DNA of 14,496 nucleotides from CAZFDE01 sp964517795 (GTDB taxonomy: Bacteria > Planctomycetota > Phycisphaerae > Sedimentisphaerales > Anaerobacaceae), in contig CAZFDE010000066.1 in the NCBI GenBank assembly GCA_964517795.1, positions 1-14,496 of the forward strand, given 5' to 3'. Each line of letters starts with the position of its first letter. Within the stretch, counting starts at the first letter, position 1. The notes under the pieces were generated by a model. It was not told the DNA's origin. It did no database searches and was given only the letters and a program-made list of their open reading frames with translations. This document shows positions 7,502-14,234 of this stretch, piece after piece. A program made the translations under genes and the position numbers.

Positions 7502-8473
7502 TTATGAATAGAGTCGCCGGTTGATCTTCTCGGATATCCTGAACGATTCGAGTGCGTCGTCGAAAGGCGATTTGATATACGTACGATCACCCGTTTTCAA
7601 AGCCTTGGCGAACATCAGGTGCTCCTGGCGGAAATATTCCTTTACGTTCTCTCCCTGCCATTTGAAATCTTTGCCCTTGAGAGTGCCGCAAGCCGAATCG
7701 CGATAAAAATCAATCACCAGATTGCTGTCATCGGTCTTGATATTCATCATCGCCTGCCAGGTGCGGGTGGACCAGTTATGGTGCAGTGTCACCAGAAGCG
7801 TGTTGCTCATCTCGAGGATGATGGCCGCATTGTCATAGGTCGTAACCTTGCGCGACCGCTTGAGCAGAAAGCTGTTGCCCATGACCTCGAATCGCCGGAC
7901 CTCGGCGCCGCTGATATACCGGGCCAGGTCGATATAATGGATCGCCTGATCGCCGATGATCCCGCCGGAGGCCTCGTTAAGATAGGCCCCCGGATAACTG
8001 TCGATCACCGGTGTAATGGCCATCGGCCCGGAAAACGTGCAGGTCAGGACACAGATTTTATCGCGGTCGATCTTCGCCAGGACATGGTTGAGCGCCCCGC
8101 TATAGCGGTTCACAAAACCGACCGAATTGAGCAGGCCGCTTTTGGCCAGGGCCTTGGATATCACCCGCCCGGCGGCCATATTATGACACGGCGGCTTTTC
8201 CAGAAAAACAGGGATATTCTTTTGGATGCAGTACTCGATGACCGGCCGGCGGATCGATCGCGGTGTCAATAGTGAGACATAATCGCAGGGGCACTGATCG
8301 ATCGCCGCTTTGAAATCCTCGAAATGCGCGGCCCCGTTTGCCCCGGCCAGCGTTTTGGCCCGGTCGGTATCGATATCGCAAAATCCGGCGATCCGAATAC
8401 CGGCAATCTCTTTGATCGCCCGGGCGTGCGTGCCCGCGATCAGCCCGGAACCGATAAAAACGGTCTTAATCAT
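7502..8473 (-). CDS. Gfo/Idh/MocA-family oxidoreductase
   Basis: A cytoplasmic NAD(P)-dependent sugar oxidoreductase of 323 aa. The N-terminal Rossmann motif is GSGLIAGTHA (Gly8-His16), followed by the acidic CDID after the second strand. EKPPCHN (Glu92-Lys93-Pro94) carries the family's catalytic Lys. GDQAIHYIDLARYISG supplies Asp175 and His179, the usual catalytic pair. Length is typical of the family. The ATG at 8473 overlaps the cupin stop (8-nt overlap, ATGATTAA), which points to translational coupling; a longer in-frame start would lie inside the cupin gene and is rejected. Substrate is not readable from sequence. Its place between a cupin and a fucosidase suggests oxidation or reduction of a fucose-derived or related sugar, which is inference. 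Confidence 0.9.
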   Translation of the reverse strand: MIKTVFIGSGLIAGTHARAIKEIAGIRIAGFCDIDTDRAKTLAGANGAAHFEDFKAAIDQCPCDYVSLLTPRSIRRPVIEYCIQKNIPVFLEKPPCHNMAAGRVISKALAKSGLLNSVGFVNRYSGALNHVLAKIDRDKICVLTCTFSGPMAITPVIDSYPGAYLNEASGGIIGDQAIHYIDLARYISGAEVRRFEVMGNSFLLKRSRKVTTYDNAAIILEMSNTLLVTLHHNWSTRTWQAMMNIKTDDSNLVIDFYRDSACGTLKGKDFKWQGENVKEYFRQEHLMFAKALKTGDRTYIKSPFDDALESFRISEKINRRLYS

Positions 8474-8837
8474 GCCGCTCGCCCCAGCCCGCGCAAACCA
8501 CAATGAATCGCAGCGGCCGATCACCGGTATTGACCAGGCCGTGCGTATGACTGTCGCCGGTAATGACGCAGTCACCGGCCTTGACCGGCTGGGATTTGCC
8601 GTCCATGATCATCGTGCCGGTCCCCTCGATAAAGAAATACAGTTCCTCATCGTTGGTGTGTTCGTGCTCGCCGACACTGGCCCCGACCTCCATGACATCA
8701 TCGTGGATGAATTTCAGCCCGGGGCTTTTGCGGTCGTAATCGCCGAGATATTCCTTGCAGTGCAAAATCCCTTCGCCCTCGTGGCATTTCTCAACCGTCA
8801 CATGCTTGACCTCGTCCCCTGATATAAATGCAGACAT
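8466..8837 (-). CDS. Small single-domain cupin protein
   Basis: A 123-aa cytoplasmic cupin. Motif 1 is GEHEHTNDEELYFFIEG (His58, His60, Glu65, Gly72). Motif 2 is GDSHTHGLVN (His99, Asn103). His58, His60, Glu65 and His99 are the usual metal ligands, so metal binding is expected. The ATG at 8837 is chosen because AGGGAG lies 7 nt upstream; an extension to 8876 would overlap the preceding gene. Such cupins can be sugar isomerases, epimerases, dioxygenases or sensors, and nothing here decides between them. It is the first gene of the trio with the oxidoreductase (8-nt overlap) and the fucosidase, so a role in handling the released sugar is likely. It begins 17 nt after the AT-rich gene on the same strand, which could supply transcription. 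Confidence 0.85.
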   Translation of the reverse strand: MSAFISGDEVKHVTVEKCHEGEGILHCKEYLGDYDRKSPGLKFIHDDVMEVGASVGEHEHTNDEELYFFIEGTGTMIMDGKSQPVKAGDCVITGDSHTHGLVNTGDRPLRFIVVCAGWGERHD

Positions 8838-8854
8838 TTGAATACTCCCTATCA

Positions 8855-10198
8855 TTAAAATTGATTCACCGGCCAAAAAACCTGATCGCCGCCTTGTTTA
8901 CCTTCACCCCACTGACTTGGCTTGCCGCCGTCATCTTTAAAATCTTTGCCTACGCTGTATAAGATAAAATCTTCATCTGTCTTTTTATAAATCAACGGCT
9001 TATTACTATAAGGATCCATCGGCATCTTTTTAATATAGCCGCCTGAAATCAGTTCCCCTGATGATACGGGAAAAATGCCTTTGTCAGCTTTGTATCTCAA
9101 AATTGCTATTGTAGTAATCAAGGCATCACCTAATGCTTGTTTCATATGATACAGGTCACATAAAAGACCAAGCATTTTTATGTTATCATTCAGAAAATAG
9201 TTGTCTTTTGTTAATCTTTCTACATAAGCCTGATAGCTTGATCCATCCTGTTGCATTTGCCAGGGTGTCCTGTGGATCATTGTATCAAGTTCATCATATA
9301 ATGTTTGATACAGCCGAAGGGTTTCCTTGCGACCTGGATGGTTCAGGCAAATCAGAACCGCTCTTATAAATGAAATAGAAGGAGTGATCGGTGAATCTTT
9401 TTTATATTCATACAGTTTTGCCGGAATCAATCGTCCGTTTCCCTTGTCATCATCGGTGAACATTCGCTGAGTGATATCGAAACCATATATTTTTTCCCCA
9501 GCAGCAAAATTGAGCGGTCTTGACCTTTGGGTTTGCTGTTCGATTTGCTGCTGGAAATCAGCCAAAACGGCTGATTCAACCTCTATATGATCAAGTATAG
9601 AAAAAGCCGTCTGAAAAGCGATGGCATTGGCCGCAATTCCAACAAGTTGCTCTACTAAGGTCACCGGTCCCGAATAATGTAATCCTATACGATGGATATC
9701 CGTAATACGAGTAAAAGCCAATTCTTCTTGTCCGTCAATCACATATAATTTTGCCTGTAAACTCAGCATGTGTGCAGCAGTCCGTATTTTTGATAATTCG
9801 GATAGTTCGATATTCGACATAAAATTATCCGTGCCGTGGCGTTCAATCCAGCAATACGGCTTTTTCACAGCCTGCTTCAGGAAATCCATCGTGTTAGCAT
9901 TTTCCACAAGCCAGGTTTTTAATTCAGTCAACTGTGAATCATTCATGTCGCCCGGCCAGATTTTTATGTTTTTATTGATGAATTCGGGGATTTCGGAAAA
10001 TGCATCAAAGGCTTTTTGATAATACGGTGCCGCATTTTTGTTCGGATCAAAATTGTCAGGCTGGGTAAGCTTATTATATTCAGAAACGTAATCATGTTTA
10101 ACGGTAGGCTTGGCTGTTAATAAAGGCAATATCTTGATGATAAAAAAGACGAATATTATTACTGCGAGGATAACAACCATGATTAAAATATATTTCAT
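8855..10198 (-). CDS. Membrane-anchored protein with pseudopilin-like C-terminus, function unknown
   Basis: A 447-aa protein I cannot assign a function. The ATG at 10198 is chosen because AGGA lies 9 nt upstream and the product then begins with MKYILIMVV, a single N-terminal membrane helix (about residues 2-27) serving as signal anchor. The rest is predicted to be outside the cytoplasm and is largely helical by eye. The C-terminus (about 392-425: MPMDPYSNKPLIY, ILYSVGKDFKDDGG) resembles the C-terminal block of GspG-like major pseudopilins and of large planctomycete proteins of unknown role, where Asp/Gly residues may bind calcium. There is no prepilin-type GFxxxE sequence at the N-terminus, so it is not a classical pilin. 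The gene is visibly AT-rich: 9181-9240 has 18 G/C in 60 bases against 37 in 60 at 5041-5100 in the permease. It may be acquired or under relaxed selection. Confidence 0.75.
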   Translation of the reverse strand: MKYILIMVVILAVIIFVFFIIKILPLLTAKPTVKHDYVSEYNKLTQPDNFDPNKNAAPYYQKAFDAFSEIPEFINKNIKIWPGDMNDSQLTELKTWLVENANTMDFLKQAVKKPYCWIERHGTDNFMSNIELSELSKIRTAAHMLSLQAKLYVIDGQEELAFTRITDIHRIGLHYSGPVTLVEQLVGIAANAIAFQTAFSILDHIEVESAVLADFQQQIEQQTQRSRPLNFAAGEKIYGFDITQRMFTDDDKGNGRLIPAKLYEYKKDSPITPSISFIRAVLICLNHPGRKETLRLYQTLYDELDTMIHRTPWQMQQDGSSYQAYVERLTKDNYFLNDNIKMLGLLCDLYHMKQALGDALITTIAILRYKADKGIFPVSSGELISGGYIKKMPMDPYSNKPLIYKKTDEDFILYSVGKDFKDDGGKPSQWGEGKQGGDQVFWPVNQF

Positions 10199-10227
10199 CG
10201 TTTTGATTCCTAATACAAGCCAATAAA

Positions 10228-10255
10228 ATAATATTTGTATGAATTCAATTAGCAA
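10228..10255 (-). promoter_or_regulatory. Possible promoter of the AT-rich membrane protein gene
   Basis: On the minus strand TTGCTA (10255-10250), a 16-nt spacer and TATTAT (10233-10228, 5/6) precede the ATG at 10198 by about 30 nt, leaving room for the AGGA site. The surrounding 10199-10368 is a divergent, AT-rich intergenic region, so chance matches are likely. Confidence 0.3.
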
Positions 10256-10332
10256 GTCCAGTTTCGTTCTGTTTTATGAATAATACGCTTTGGCCTGAAG
10301 TTTTTCCATAAAAAATACGAATATGAATTTTC

Positions 10333-10361
10333 TTGCTTAATTGGTTTTTGGCGGGTAAATT
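10333..10361 (+). promoter_or_regulatory. Possible promoter of the zinc-ribbon/bPH gene, leaderless type
   Basis: TTGCTT (10333-10338), a 17-nt spacer and TAAATT (10356-10361, 4/6). The -10 ends 7 nt before the ATG at 10369, and there is no convincing Shine-Dalgarno sequence. Transcription would start at or next to the start codon. Confidence 0.35.
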
Positions 10362-10368
10362 AGCGGTC

Positions 10369-11106
10369 ATGGCGGACGAACAGGAACTATTTGACGATCT
10401 TAAGCCCAAGAACAAGGTGTGCCCGTTCTGTGCGGAGACGATCCAGGCCGCGGCCATCAAGTGCCGCTACTGCGGCGAGTTTCTCGACACCGACCTGGCC
10501 AAAGAAGCCGAGCGCAAGCAGCACTGGCCCGGTCCCGCCCAGTACCTCCAGCAATCCGAGCCGGCCGAACAAGTCCCCCCGCCGCAGGACGTGGATAAGG
10601 TCCTGCTATACACCCGCCCTTCGCTTTTGGGACTGGTGGGGATGTTCATCAAAGGCGCGATCTTTCTGGCCCTGGGCATCTTCCTGATGGCGTATCGCTT
10701 CGAGGACCTGACGGCGTTCGAGAACGTCAGCCACTGGCCGATCACCCAGATCCGGATGGTCACCGGCCTGGGGATTGCGATCGTGGTACTGCTGTATCTG
10801 ACATATGCCTCTCTGCGGCTCAAGATGATCGAATATACCATCACCACCGACCGCATCGAATACTGCAGGGGCGTGCTCGACCGCCGTGTCGATAATCTCG
10901 ATATGTTCCGCGTGATCGATTTGAAATTGCGGCGCAGCCTGCTGGATGTGATTCTGGGGATCGGCTCGGTCACCCTGACCACCACCGACAAATCCGACCC
11001 TTCGTTTACCTTCGAAAAGCTCAAACACCCGCGAAAACTCTACGATATCGTCAAGAAATCCTCGCTCCAGGCCGACCAGAAGCAGCGCGTCATCCACATG
11101 GAATAG
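10369..11106 (+). CDS. Zinc-ribbon membrane protein with bacterial PH (DUF304-like) domain
   Basis: A 245-aa membrane protein of unknown role. An N-terminal zinc ribbon has Cys18, Cys21, Cys32 and Cys35 (CPFCAETIQ, KCRYCGEF; C-x2-C-x10-C-x2-C). A Pro/Gln/Glu-rich linker follows (about 54-76). Two membrane helices lie at about 86-108 and 130-149. The C-terminal domain (about 152-235) has the bPH_2/DUF304 pattern: YTITTDRIEYCRGVLDRRVDNLDMFRVIDLKLRRSLLDVILGIGSV, shown here only to mark the ITTDRI and IGSVTLTTTDK blocks. Such proteins resemble YdbS/YdbT and are thought to sit at the membrane with the PH-like domain in the cytoplasm. The ATG at 10369 is used; the in-frame TTG at 10333 coincides with the possible -35 box. 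T-rich tracts just after the stop (11108-11138) may end the transcript, although no good hairpin is seen. Confidence 0.8.
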   Translation: MADEQELFDDLKPKNKVCPFCAETIQAAAIKCRYCGEFLDTDLAKEAERKQHWPGPAQYLQQSEPAEQVPPPQDVDKVLLYTRPSLLGLVGMFIKGAIFLALGIFLMAYRFEDLTAFENVSHWPITQIRMVTGLGIAIVVLLYLTYASLRLKMIEYTITTDRIEYCRGVLDRRVDNLDMFRVIDLKLRRSLLDVILGIGSVTLTTTDKSDPSFTFEKLKHPRKLYDIVKKSSLQADQKQRVIHME

Positions 11107-11166
11107 CGTTTTTCCGGTTTTTTTACGGTTTTTCCTGATTTCGCTCAAATTTTTTCGATATCCCAC

Positions 11167-11180
11167 TTTTTGCGCAAAAA
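11167..11180. promoter_or_regulatory. 14-nt perfect palindrome, possible operator
   Basis: TTTTTGCGCAAAAA is a perfect palindrome ending 4 nt before the -35 of the promoter at 11185-11212. Its position suits a protein binding site controlling that promoter. A and T runs make chance palindromes more likely, so binding is only a possibility. Confidence 0.3.
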
Positions 11181-11184
11181 ATAC

Positions 11185-11212
11185 TTGGCCTGTGCCGAAT
11201 CTTGTATATAAT
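11185..11212 (+). promoter_or_regulatory. Promoter of a putative small RNA
   Basis: TTGGCC (11185-11190), a 16-nt spacer and a perfect TATAAT (11207-11212). The start site is expected at about 11219-11220, exactly where the structured stretch below begins. No protein gene follows before the terminator at 11347-11378. Confidence 0.55.
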
Positions 11213-11219
11213 GATATAT

Positions 11220-11378
11220 GTCGTCGGAGGAAAAATAATAAAAAACGACCGTTCTAATTATGTTCTTTAGACATGAGTGCATATTTAGAAATTCCTCCTT
11301 CTTGACTTAATTGCCCCTCGGCAGTTAGGTTTGGAACCCCCGGAAGGCGGTCAGACACCGGACCGCTTTTCTATTTTT
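11220..11378 (+). ncRNA. Putative structured small RNA of about 155 nt, possible pseudoknot
   Basis: Bounded by a promoter with perfect -10 and an intrinsic terminator, with no plausible ORF. Pairings by eye: S1 GTCGT (11220-11224) with ACGAC (11245-11249); S2 GGAGGAA (11226-11232) with TTCCTCC (11292-11298); S3 11252-11262 with 11280-11290 (10 bp plus one T-T mismatch). S1 and S2 interleave, so they form either a pseudoknot with S3 nested in it or two alternative states. An A-rich strand (11233-11244) lies between S2 and S1 arms. GGA occurs five times, and CCTCCTTCT (11294-11302) resembles the anti-Shine-Dalgarno end of 16S rRNA. I recognise no known RNA family. The rest of the gap (11107-11166) holds T-rich sequence with nothing else visible. 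Confidence 0.45.
11347..11378 (+). terminator. Intrinsic terminator
   Basis: GCGGTC (11347-11352) pairs with GACCGC (11361-11366) around an 8-nt loop, followed directly by TTTTCTATTTTT. This is a standard rho-independent terminator on the + strand. There is no T tail for the opposite strand. It sits just before the 3' end of the convergent gene at 11391. Confidence 0.75.
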
Positions 11379-11390
11379 AAAAAGGAAAAA

Positions 11391-12509
11391 TCAGACCGAT
11401 GCAATTCTTTGGATTGCTGCATCCAGTTGATTGCTAATGCTGGGCCATGTGAAGCGGTTCATGTAGTCGGCCAATCGGCCGGGATCGGTATTCCAGAAAG
11501 AACCTTTCTGTAAATTTTGCGATAACGGGATCAATTTATTGGCCAGGGCCGTGACCGTACCGTCATAGAAAAAATCGTCACCTGTTTCATTGCCGGCCGG
11601 GCCGAAGATTTCCGGATAGGCCAACCGATTCGGTACAACCGGATAGGCTCCGGCCAGGGCGGCCTCAACCGCGCTGATCCCGAAAAATTCATGGTCGGCC
11701 GTCGAGACAAACACATCAGTATCGGTCAATGCCTTTTCATAATCGTTTCGGCTTTGCTGATAGCCCCAGCGATCGATATGATCGGCGAAATCATTTTTGG
11801 CCCATTCGAAAACCTGCGGCTGGTCGCGGAACTGCTCGCCGATGACACTGATGCGAAAGTCAACGCCTTTTTGCTTGATAATCTTCAATGCGGCAAAGAA
11901 GTCATCGGGATTCTTGTCGTGCTCCCAGCGTGCGGCCCAGAGAATCCGCAGCGGCCCGGCTTTGCGCTGCCCGCGCTTGGCACTGACACGGACACCGGGC
12001 GGATAGACCGCGGCCTTTTTTCGGATCCGCTCAACGGCATCGAACGGCTGATAGTCCGGCATTCTGGCAAGAAACGCCGCCAGTGCATCGAGAAACGAAT
12101 CGCGGTGAAAGGCCGAATTGAACCAGACCGCATCGGCCGCTAAGGCGGTGGTCATATTGGTCATGGCAAACTGATAATCGCGTTCGCTTTCAACCCGCAC
12201 CGGATAGGTGAGCTGGTTTTCGTGAAAATAGACGATTGACGGCAGCTTTTGAATCACCTGCAGTGCGAGGCCGCGAAACTCGGCCAGGTTCAGCATATCC
12301 GAACAAAAAATGATATCCCACGATTGGCCGTTGGCGACGCGATCGGTAACCTGATCGGCGAACGTAACGGCCGCGTGACGCATCCGCCATTTCCACTTAT
12401 ATGCGGGCAGCGTCAACAGCGTCCAGTCATGCCGGCTGGCGGCCGACCAGGCATCGAGAAACGCCCGATGACTGCCGCCGTAATATGTTTCCAATGCCAA
12501 AATCTTCAT
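11391..12509 (-). CDS. tRNA-queuosine alpha-mannosyltransferase-like GT4 glycosyltransferase (QTMAN/GTDC1 homologue)
   Basis: A 372-aa cytoplasmic glycosyltransferase. The N-terminus MKILALETYYGGSHRAFLDA, followed by LLTLPAYKWKWRMRHAA, DIIFCSDMLNLAEFRG and IVYFHENQLTYPV, is the signature of the former DUF3524 domain found in human GTDC1, which has been shown to mannosylate queuosine in tRNA-Asp. The C-terminal half is a GT4-type nucleotide-sugar domain with WAARWEHDKNP and an E-x7-E motif (Glu274-Glu282 in HEFFGISAVEA). Length suits bacterial members. The ATG at 12509 is preferred because it begins the conserved domain directly; an in-frame ATG at 12563 would add 18 non-conserved residues. 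A TATAAT (12522-12517) ends 7 nt before this ATG, with no Shine-Dalgarno sequence, suggesting a leaderless mRNA. The bacterial substrate is inferred from family membership. Confidence 0.82.
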   Translation of the reverse strand: MKILALETYYGGSHRAFLDAWSAASRHDWTLLTLPAYKWKWRMRHAAVTFADQVTDRVANGQSWDIIFCSDMLNLAEFRGLALQVIQKLPSIVYFHENQLTYPVRVESERDYQFAMTNMTTALAADAVWFNSAFHRDSFLDALAAFLARMPDYQPFDAVERIRKKAAVYPPGVRVSAKRGQRKAGPLRILWAARWEHDKNPDDFFAALKIIKQKGVDFRISVIGEQFRDQPQVFEWAKNDFADHIDRWGYQQSRNDYEKALTDTDVFVSTADHEFFGISAVEAALAGAYPVVPNRLAYPEIFGPAGNETGDDFFYDGTVTALANKLIPLSQNLQKGSFWNTDPGRLADYMNRFTWPSISNQLDAAIQRIASV

Positions 12510-12516
12510 ATGTCCG

Positions 12517-12522
12517 ATTATA
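12517..12522 (-). promoter_or_regulatory. -10 box of the glycosyltransferase gene, leaderless type
   Basis: A perfect TATAAT on the minus strand lies 7 nt before the ATG at 12509. The -35 region at 17 nt (CGTCAA) is poor, so the call rests on the -10, its spacing and the lack of a Shine-Dalgarno sequence. Confidence 0.35.
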
Positions 12523-12556
12523 ATGCCTGAATCGGCGGTTGACGAACAGGTTTTCT

Positions 12557-12585
12557 TTGACATGCCAAAAATCGGGCGGTAAAAT
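12557..12585 (+). promoter_or_regulatory. Strong sigma70-type promoter of the secreted TIM-barrel gene
   Basis: A perfect TTGACA (12557-12562), a 17-nt spacer and TAAAAT (12580-12585, 5/6). The expected start near 12592 gives a leader of about 35 nt with AGGAG at 12616-12620, 6 nt before the ATG at 12627. Confidence 0.65.
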
Positions 12586-12626
12586 TACCCTGCATAAGCG
12601 GTTTTGGTAACGAACAGGAGAACAGA

Positions 12627-14177
12627 ATGAACTTCGAAAAAAATGGACGCATATCGATTGCAGCAGTATTGATTATTTTTGTCTGTATTTCACCAGTTCT
12701 TTATGCCTCACCTTGTTGCGAAGGACATGCAAAACAGAAACCCCATCCATTGTTTAAGACATTCAAGGCCGAGCCGATCGCCAAGGGTGCCCCGCGAAAA
12801 AGCGATGTATGCCTGTCGAGCCGCTGGCCGCGGCCAAAGGATGCCAACGATCCCTATGATACGTTCGATATCTGCGAGAAATTCCACGCAACACGGCTGG
12901 AGTGGGTCTATACGCAAGATCGCGAGTTTATCGCCAGGGCGAACAAACGCGGGCTGGATGTGATGGCGACACTCAACGCGACGATGCCCGACGTGCCCGG
13001 GATCGAAGTCTATGAAAAAGGCCGCATGGTGCACCCCGACGGCAGTCTGCATGTGGCGCCGTGGATGACATGGCAGCCGCCGCCGTATATGGGATGTGCC
13101 AACAGTAAAGAATATAAGGCCAATATGATGGCCCGCGCCAAAAAGATCCTCGATGCCGGTGCCCGGGGCCTGCAGTTTGACGATCCGTATATGAACTGTC
13201 ATTCGCGGCACTGGGATATCTGTTTTTGCGATTATTGCAATACCGGCTTTCGGGCGTATCTCAAGAAAAAGCTGAGCGAATCCGAACTGGCCGAACTGGG
13301 GATCGAAGACATCGACACCTTTTCCTATAAGGCATACCGTCACGGCGGCGGCAAATCCGAGCAACTGAAAAGCCATTTCGTCGATTACCAGACGGCCGTT
13401 ACGCTGGCCTATCACCGCTCGATCCATAATACACTGCGAGAACAATATGGCGAAGAAATATCGTTTTCGAGTAATAATTCGAGCATCCGCTGGGACCCGC
13501 CGTTCGATATGTTCGATTACGGAATGTGTGAATTGCATCATTCGCTGAGCTTTCCCAAGACCATGTATCAGCGGATGAAGCTGACGTATTCGCTGGGCAA
13601 AAGCCAGGTCGTATCGTTTCACAACACGACCGCGGCCGGGCGGCGGATCATCGGTTCGCTCTATGCCCTCGGCGCCAATCCCCTGGTGCCGTGGGATGTG
13701 TGGGTCAAGGGAACCAGCCGCTATTACGGCAAGCCCGCCGAGTTCGCCGACCTTTATGGATTCGTCCGGGCCAATGCGCAATGCTTCGACGGCTACTCAA
13801 TGGTCACCGTCGAGAGTTTCGATATCGACGATGAAAATGGCGATTTAGTGTCAATCGAGGGTGGAGAGATTTTCGCGGTGCTTCGGGCCGTACCGGGTTT
13901 CGATAAGCCGCTGGTACTGCACCTGATCGACTGGTCGGATCCGCCGGCGGCCTTTAAGCTGCATATCGCCGAAGACCAGTTGCCGATGTCGATCAAAAGC
14001 GTGAAACTGCTGCGTCCGGTTGAATATGACCGGGCGAAACACGCTGACGCCGAAAAATCCGGCGATTATTCGAATCTATCAAAAATGGTGCAAGTCAATA
14101 TAACTCGAAAAAACGGGGTTATAACCATCAATGTGCCCACACTTGATCCCTGGGCACTGTTGGTATTTGAATTGTAA
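12627..14177 (+). CDS. Secreted glycoside hydrolase-like TIM-barrel protein with GH42-like Cys cluster
   Basis: A 516-aa secreted protein of unassigned family. AGGAG with 6-nt spacing fixes the ATG at 12627. A signal peptide (MNFEKNGR then a hydrophobic core) probably ends after Ala27 in LYASP. The central part looks like a glycoside hydrolase (beta/alpha)8 barrel: RLEWVYTQDREFIARANKRG, VMATLNATMP, and GLQFDDPYMN with Asp185-Asp186 at a strand end. Just after it, CHSRHWDICFCDYC gives Cys191, Cys199, Cys201 and Cys204. C-x-C-x2-C followed by GFRAYLKKK resembles the zinc-binding Cys cluster of GH42 beta-galactosidases. GGANP-like GALGANPLVPWDVW follows, and a beta-rich tail ends with DPWALLVFEL. 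The substrate is unknown; polysaccharide processing is plausible. I could not identify the catalytic acid pair with confidence. It is divergent from the tRNA glycosyltransferase and appears monocistronic. Confidence 0.75.
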   Translation: MNFEKNGRISIAAVLIIFVCISPVLYASPCCEGHAKQKPHPLFKTFKAEPIAKGAPRKSDVCLSSRWPRPKDANDPYDTFDICEKFHATRLEWVYTQDREFIARANKRGLDVMATLNATMPDVPGIEVYEKGRMVHPDGSLHVAPWMTWQPPPYMGCANSKEYKANMMARAKKILDAGARGLQFDDPYMNCHSRHWDICFCDYCNTGFRAYLKKKLSESELAELGIEDIDTFSYKAYRHGGGKSEQLKSHFVDYQTAVTLAYHRSIHNTLREQYGEEISFSSNNSSIRWDPPFDMFDYGMCELHHSLSFPKTMYQRMKLTYSLGKSQVVSFHNTTAAGRRIIGSLYALGANPLVPWDVWVKGTSRYYGKPAEFADLYGFVRANAQCFDGYSMVTVESFDIDDENGDLVSIEGGEIFAVLRAVPGFDKPLVLHLIDWSDPPAAFKLHIAEDQLPMSIKSVKLLRPVEYDRAKHADAEKSGDYSNLSKMVQVNITRKNGVITINVPTLDPWALLVFEL

Positions 14178-14234
14178 ACTGCTGTAAGCGATGCAACTTT
14201 GCTTATCGCCCTCTATTGACGACCTGTTTTTCCG

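Noticed and set aside
7619..8272. 217-codon open frame on the plus strand
   Set aside because: Antisense to the Gfo/Idh/MocA gene, which has its Rossmann and EKP motifs intact.
10217..10228. 12-nt AAGCCAATAAAA also found at 2660-2671
   Set aside because: Both copies lie upstream of minus-strand genes, but at different places relative to the promoters; an AT-rich 12-mer can recur by chance.
11260..11310. Short ORF of 16 codons (MFFRHECIFR...) inside the putative small RNA
   Set aside because: The GGAGG is 29 nt upstream, too far to serve it, and the ATG is inside the proposed S3 stem. A leader peptide cannot be fully excluded.
11328..11352. CCCGGAAGGCGG resembling the GGAA tetraloop of bacterial SRP RNA
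   Set aside because: The conserved asymmetric loop sequences around the tetraloop in 4.5S RNA (the AGCAG side and CAGG side) are missing.
11220..11378. 6S RNA
   Set aside because: Length is near that of 6S, but the 5' and 3' ends do not pair to a closing stem and there is no central bubble.
12708..13781. Long open frame of 357 codons on the minus strand
   Set aside because: It lies wholly antisense to the secreted barrel gene, which has a signal peptide, Shine-Dalgarno sequence and strong promoter. Its translation is rich in Arg, Ile and His with no recognisable domain, as expected of a GC-rich shadow frame.
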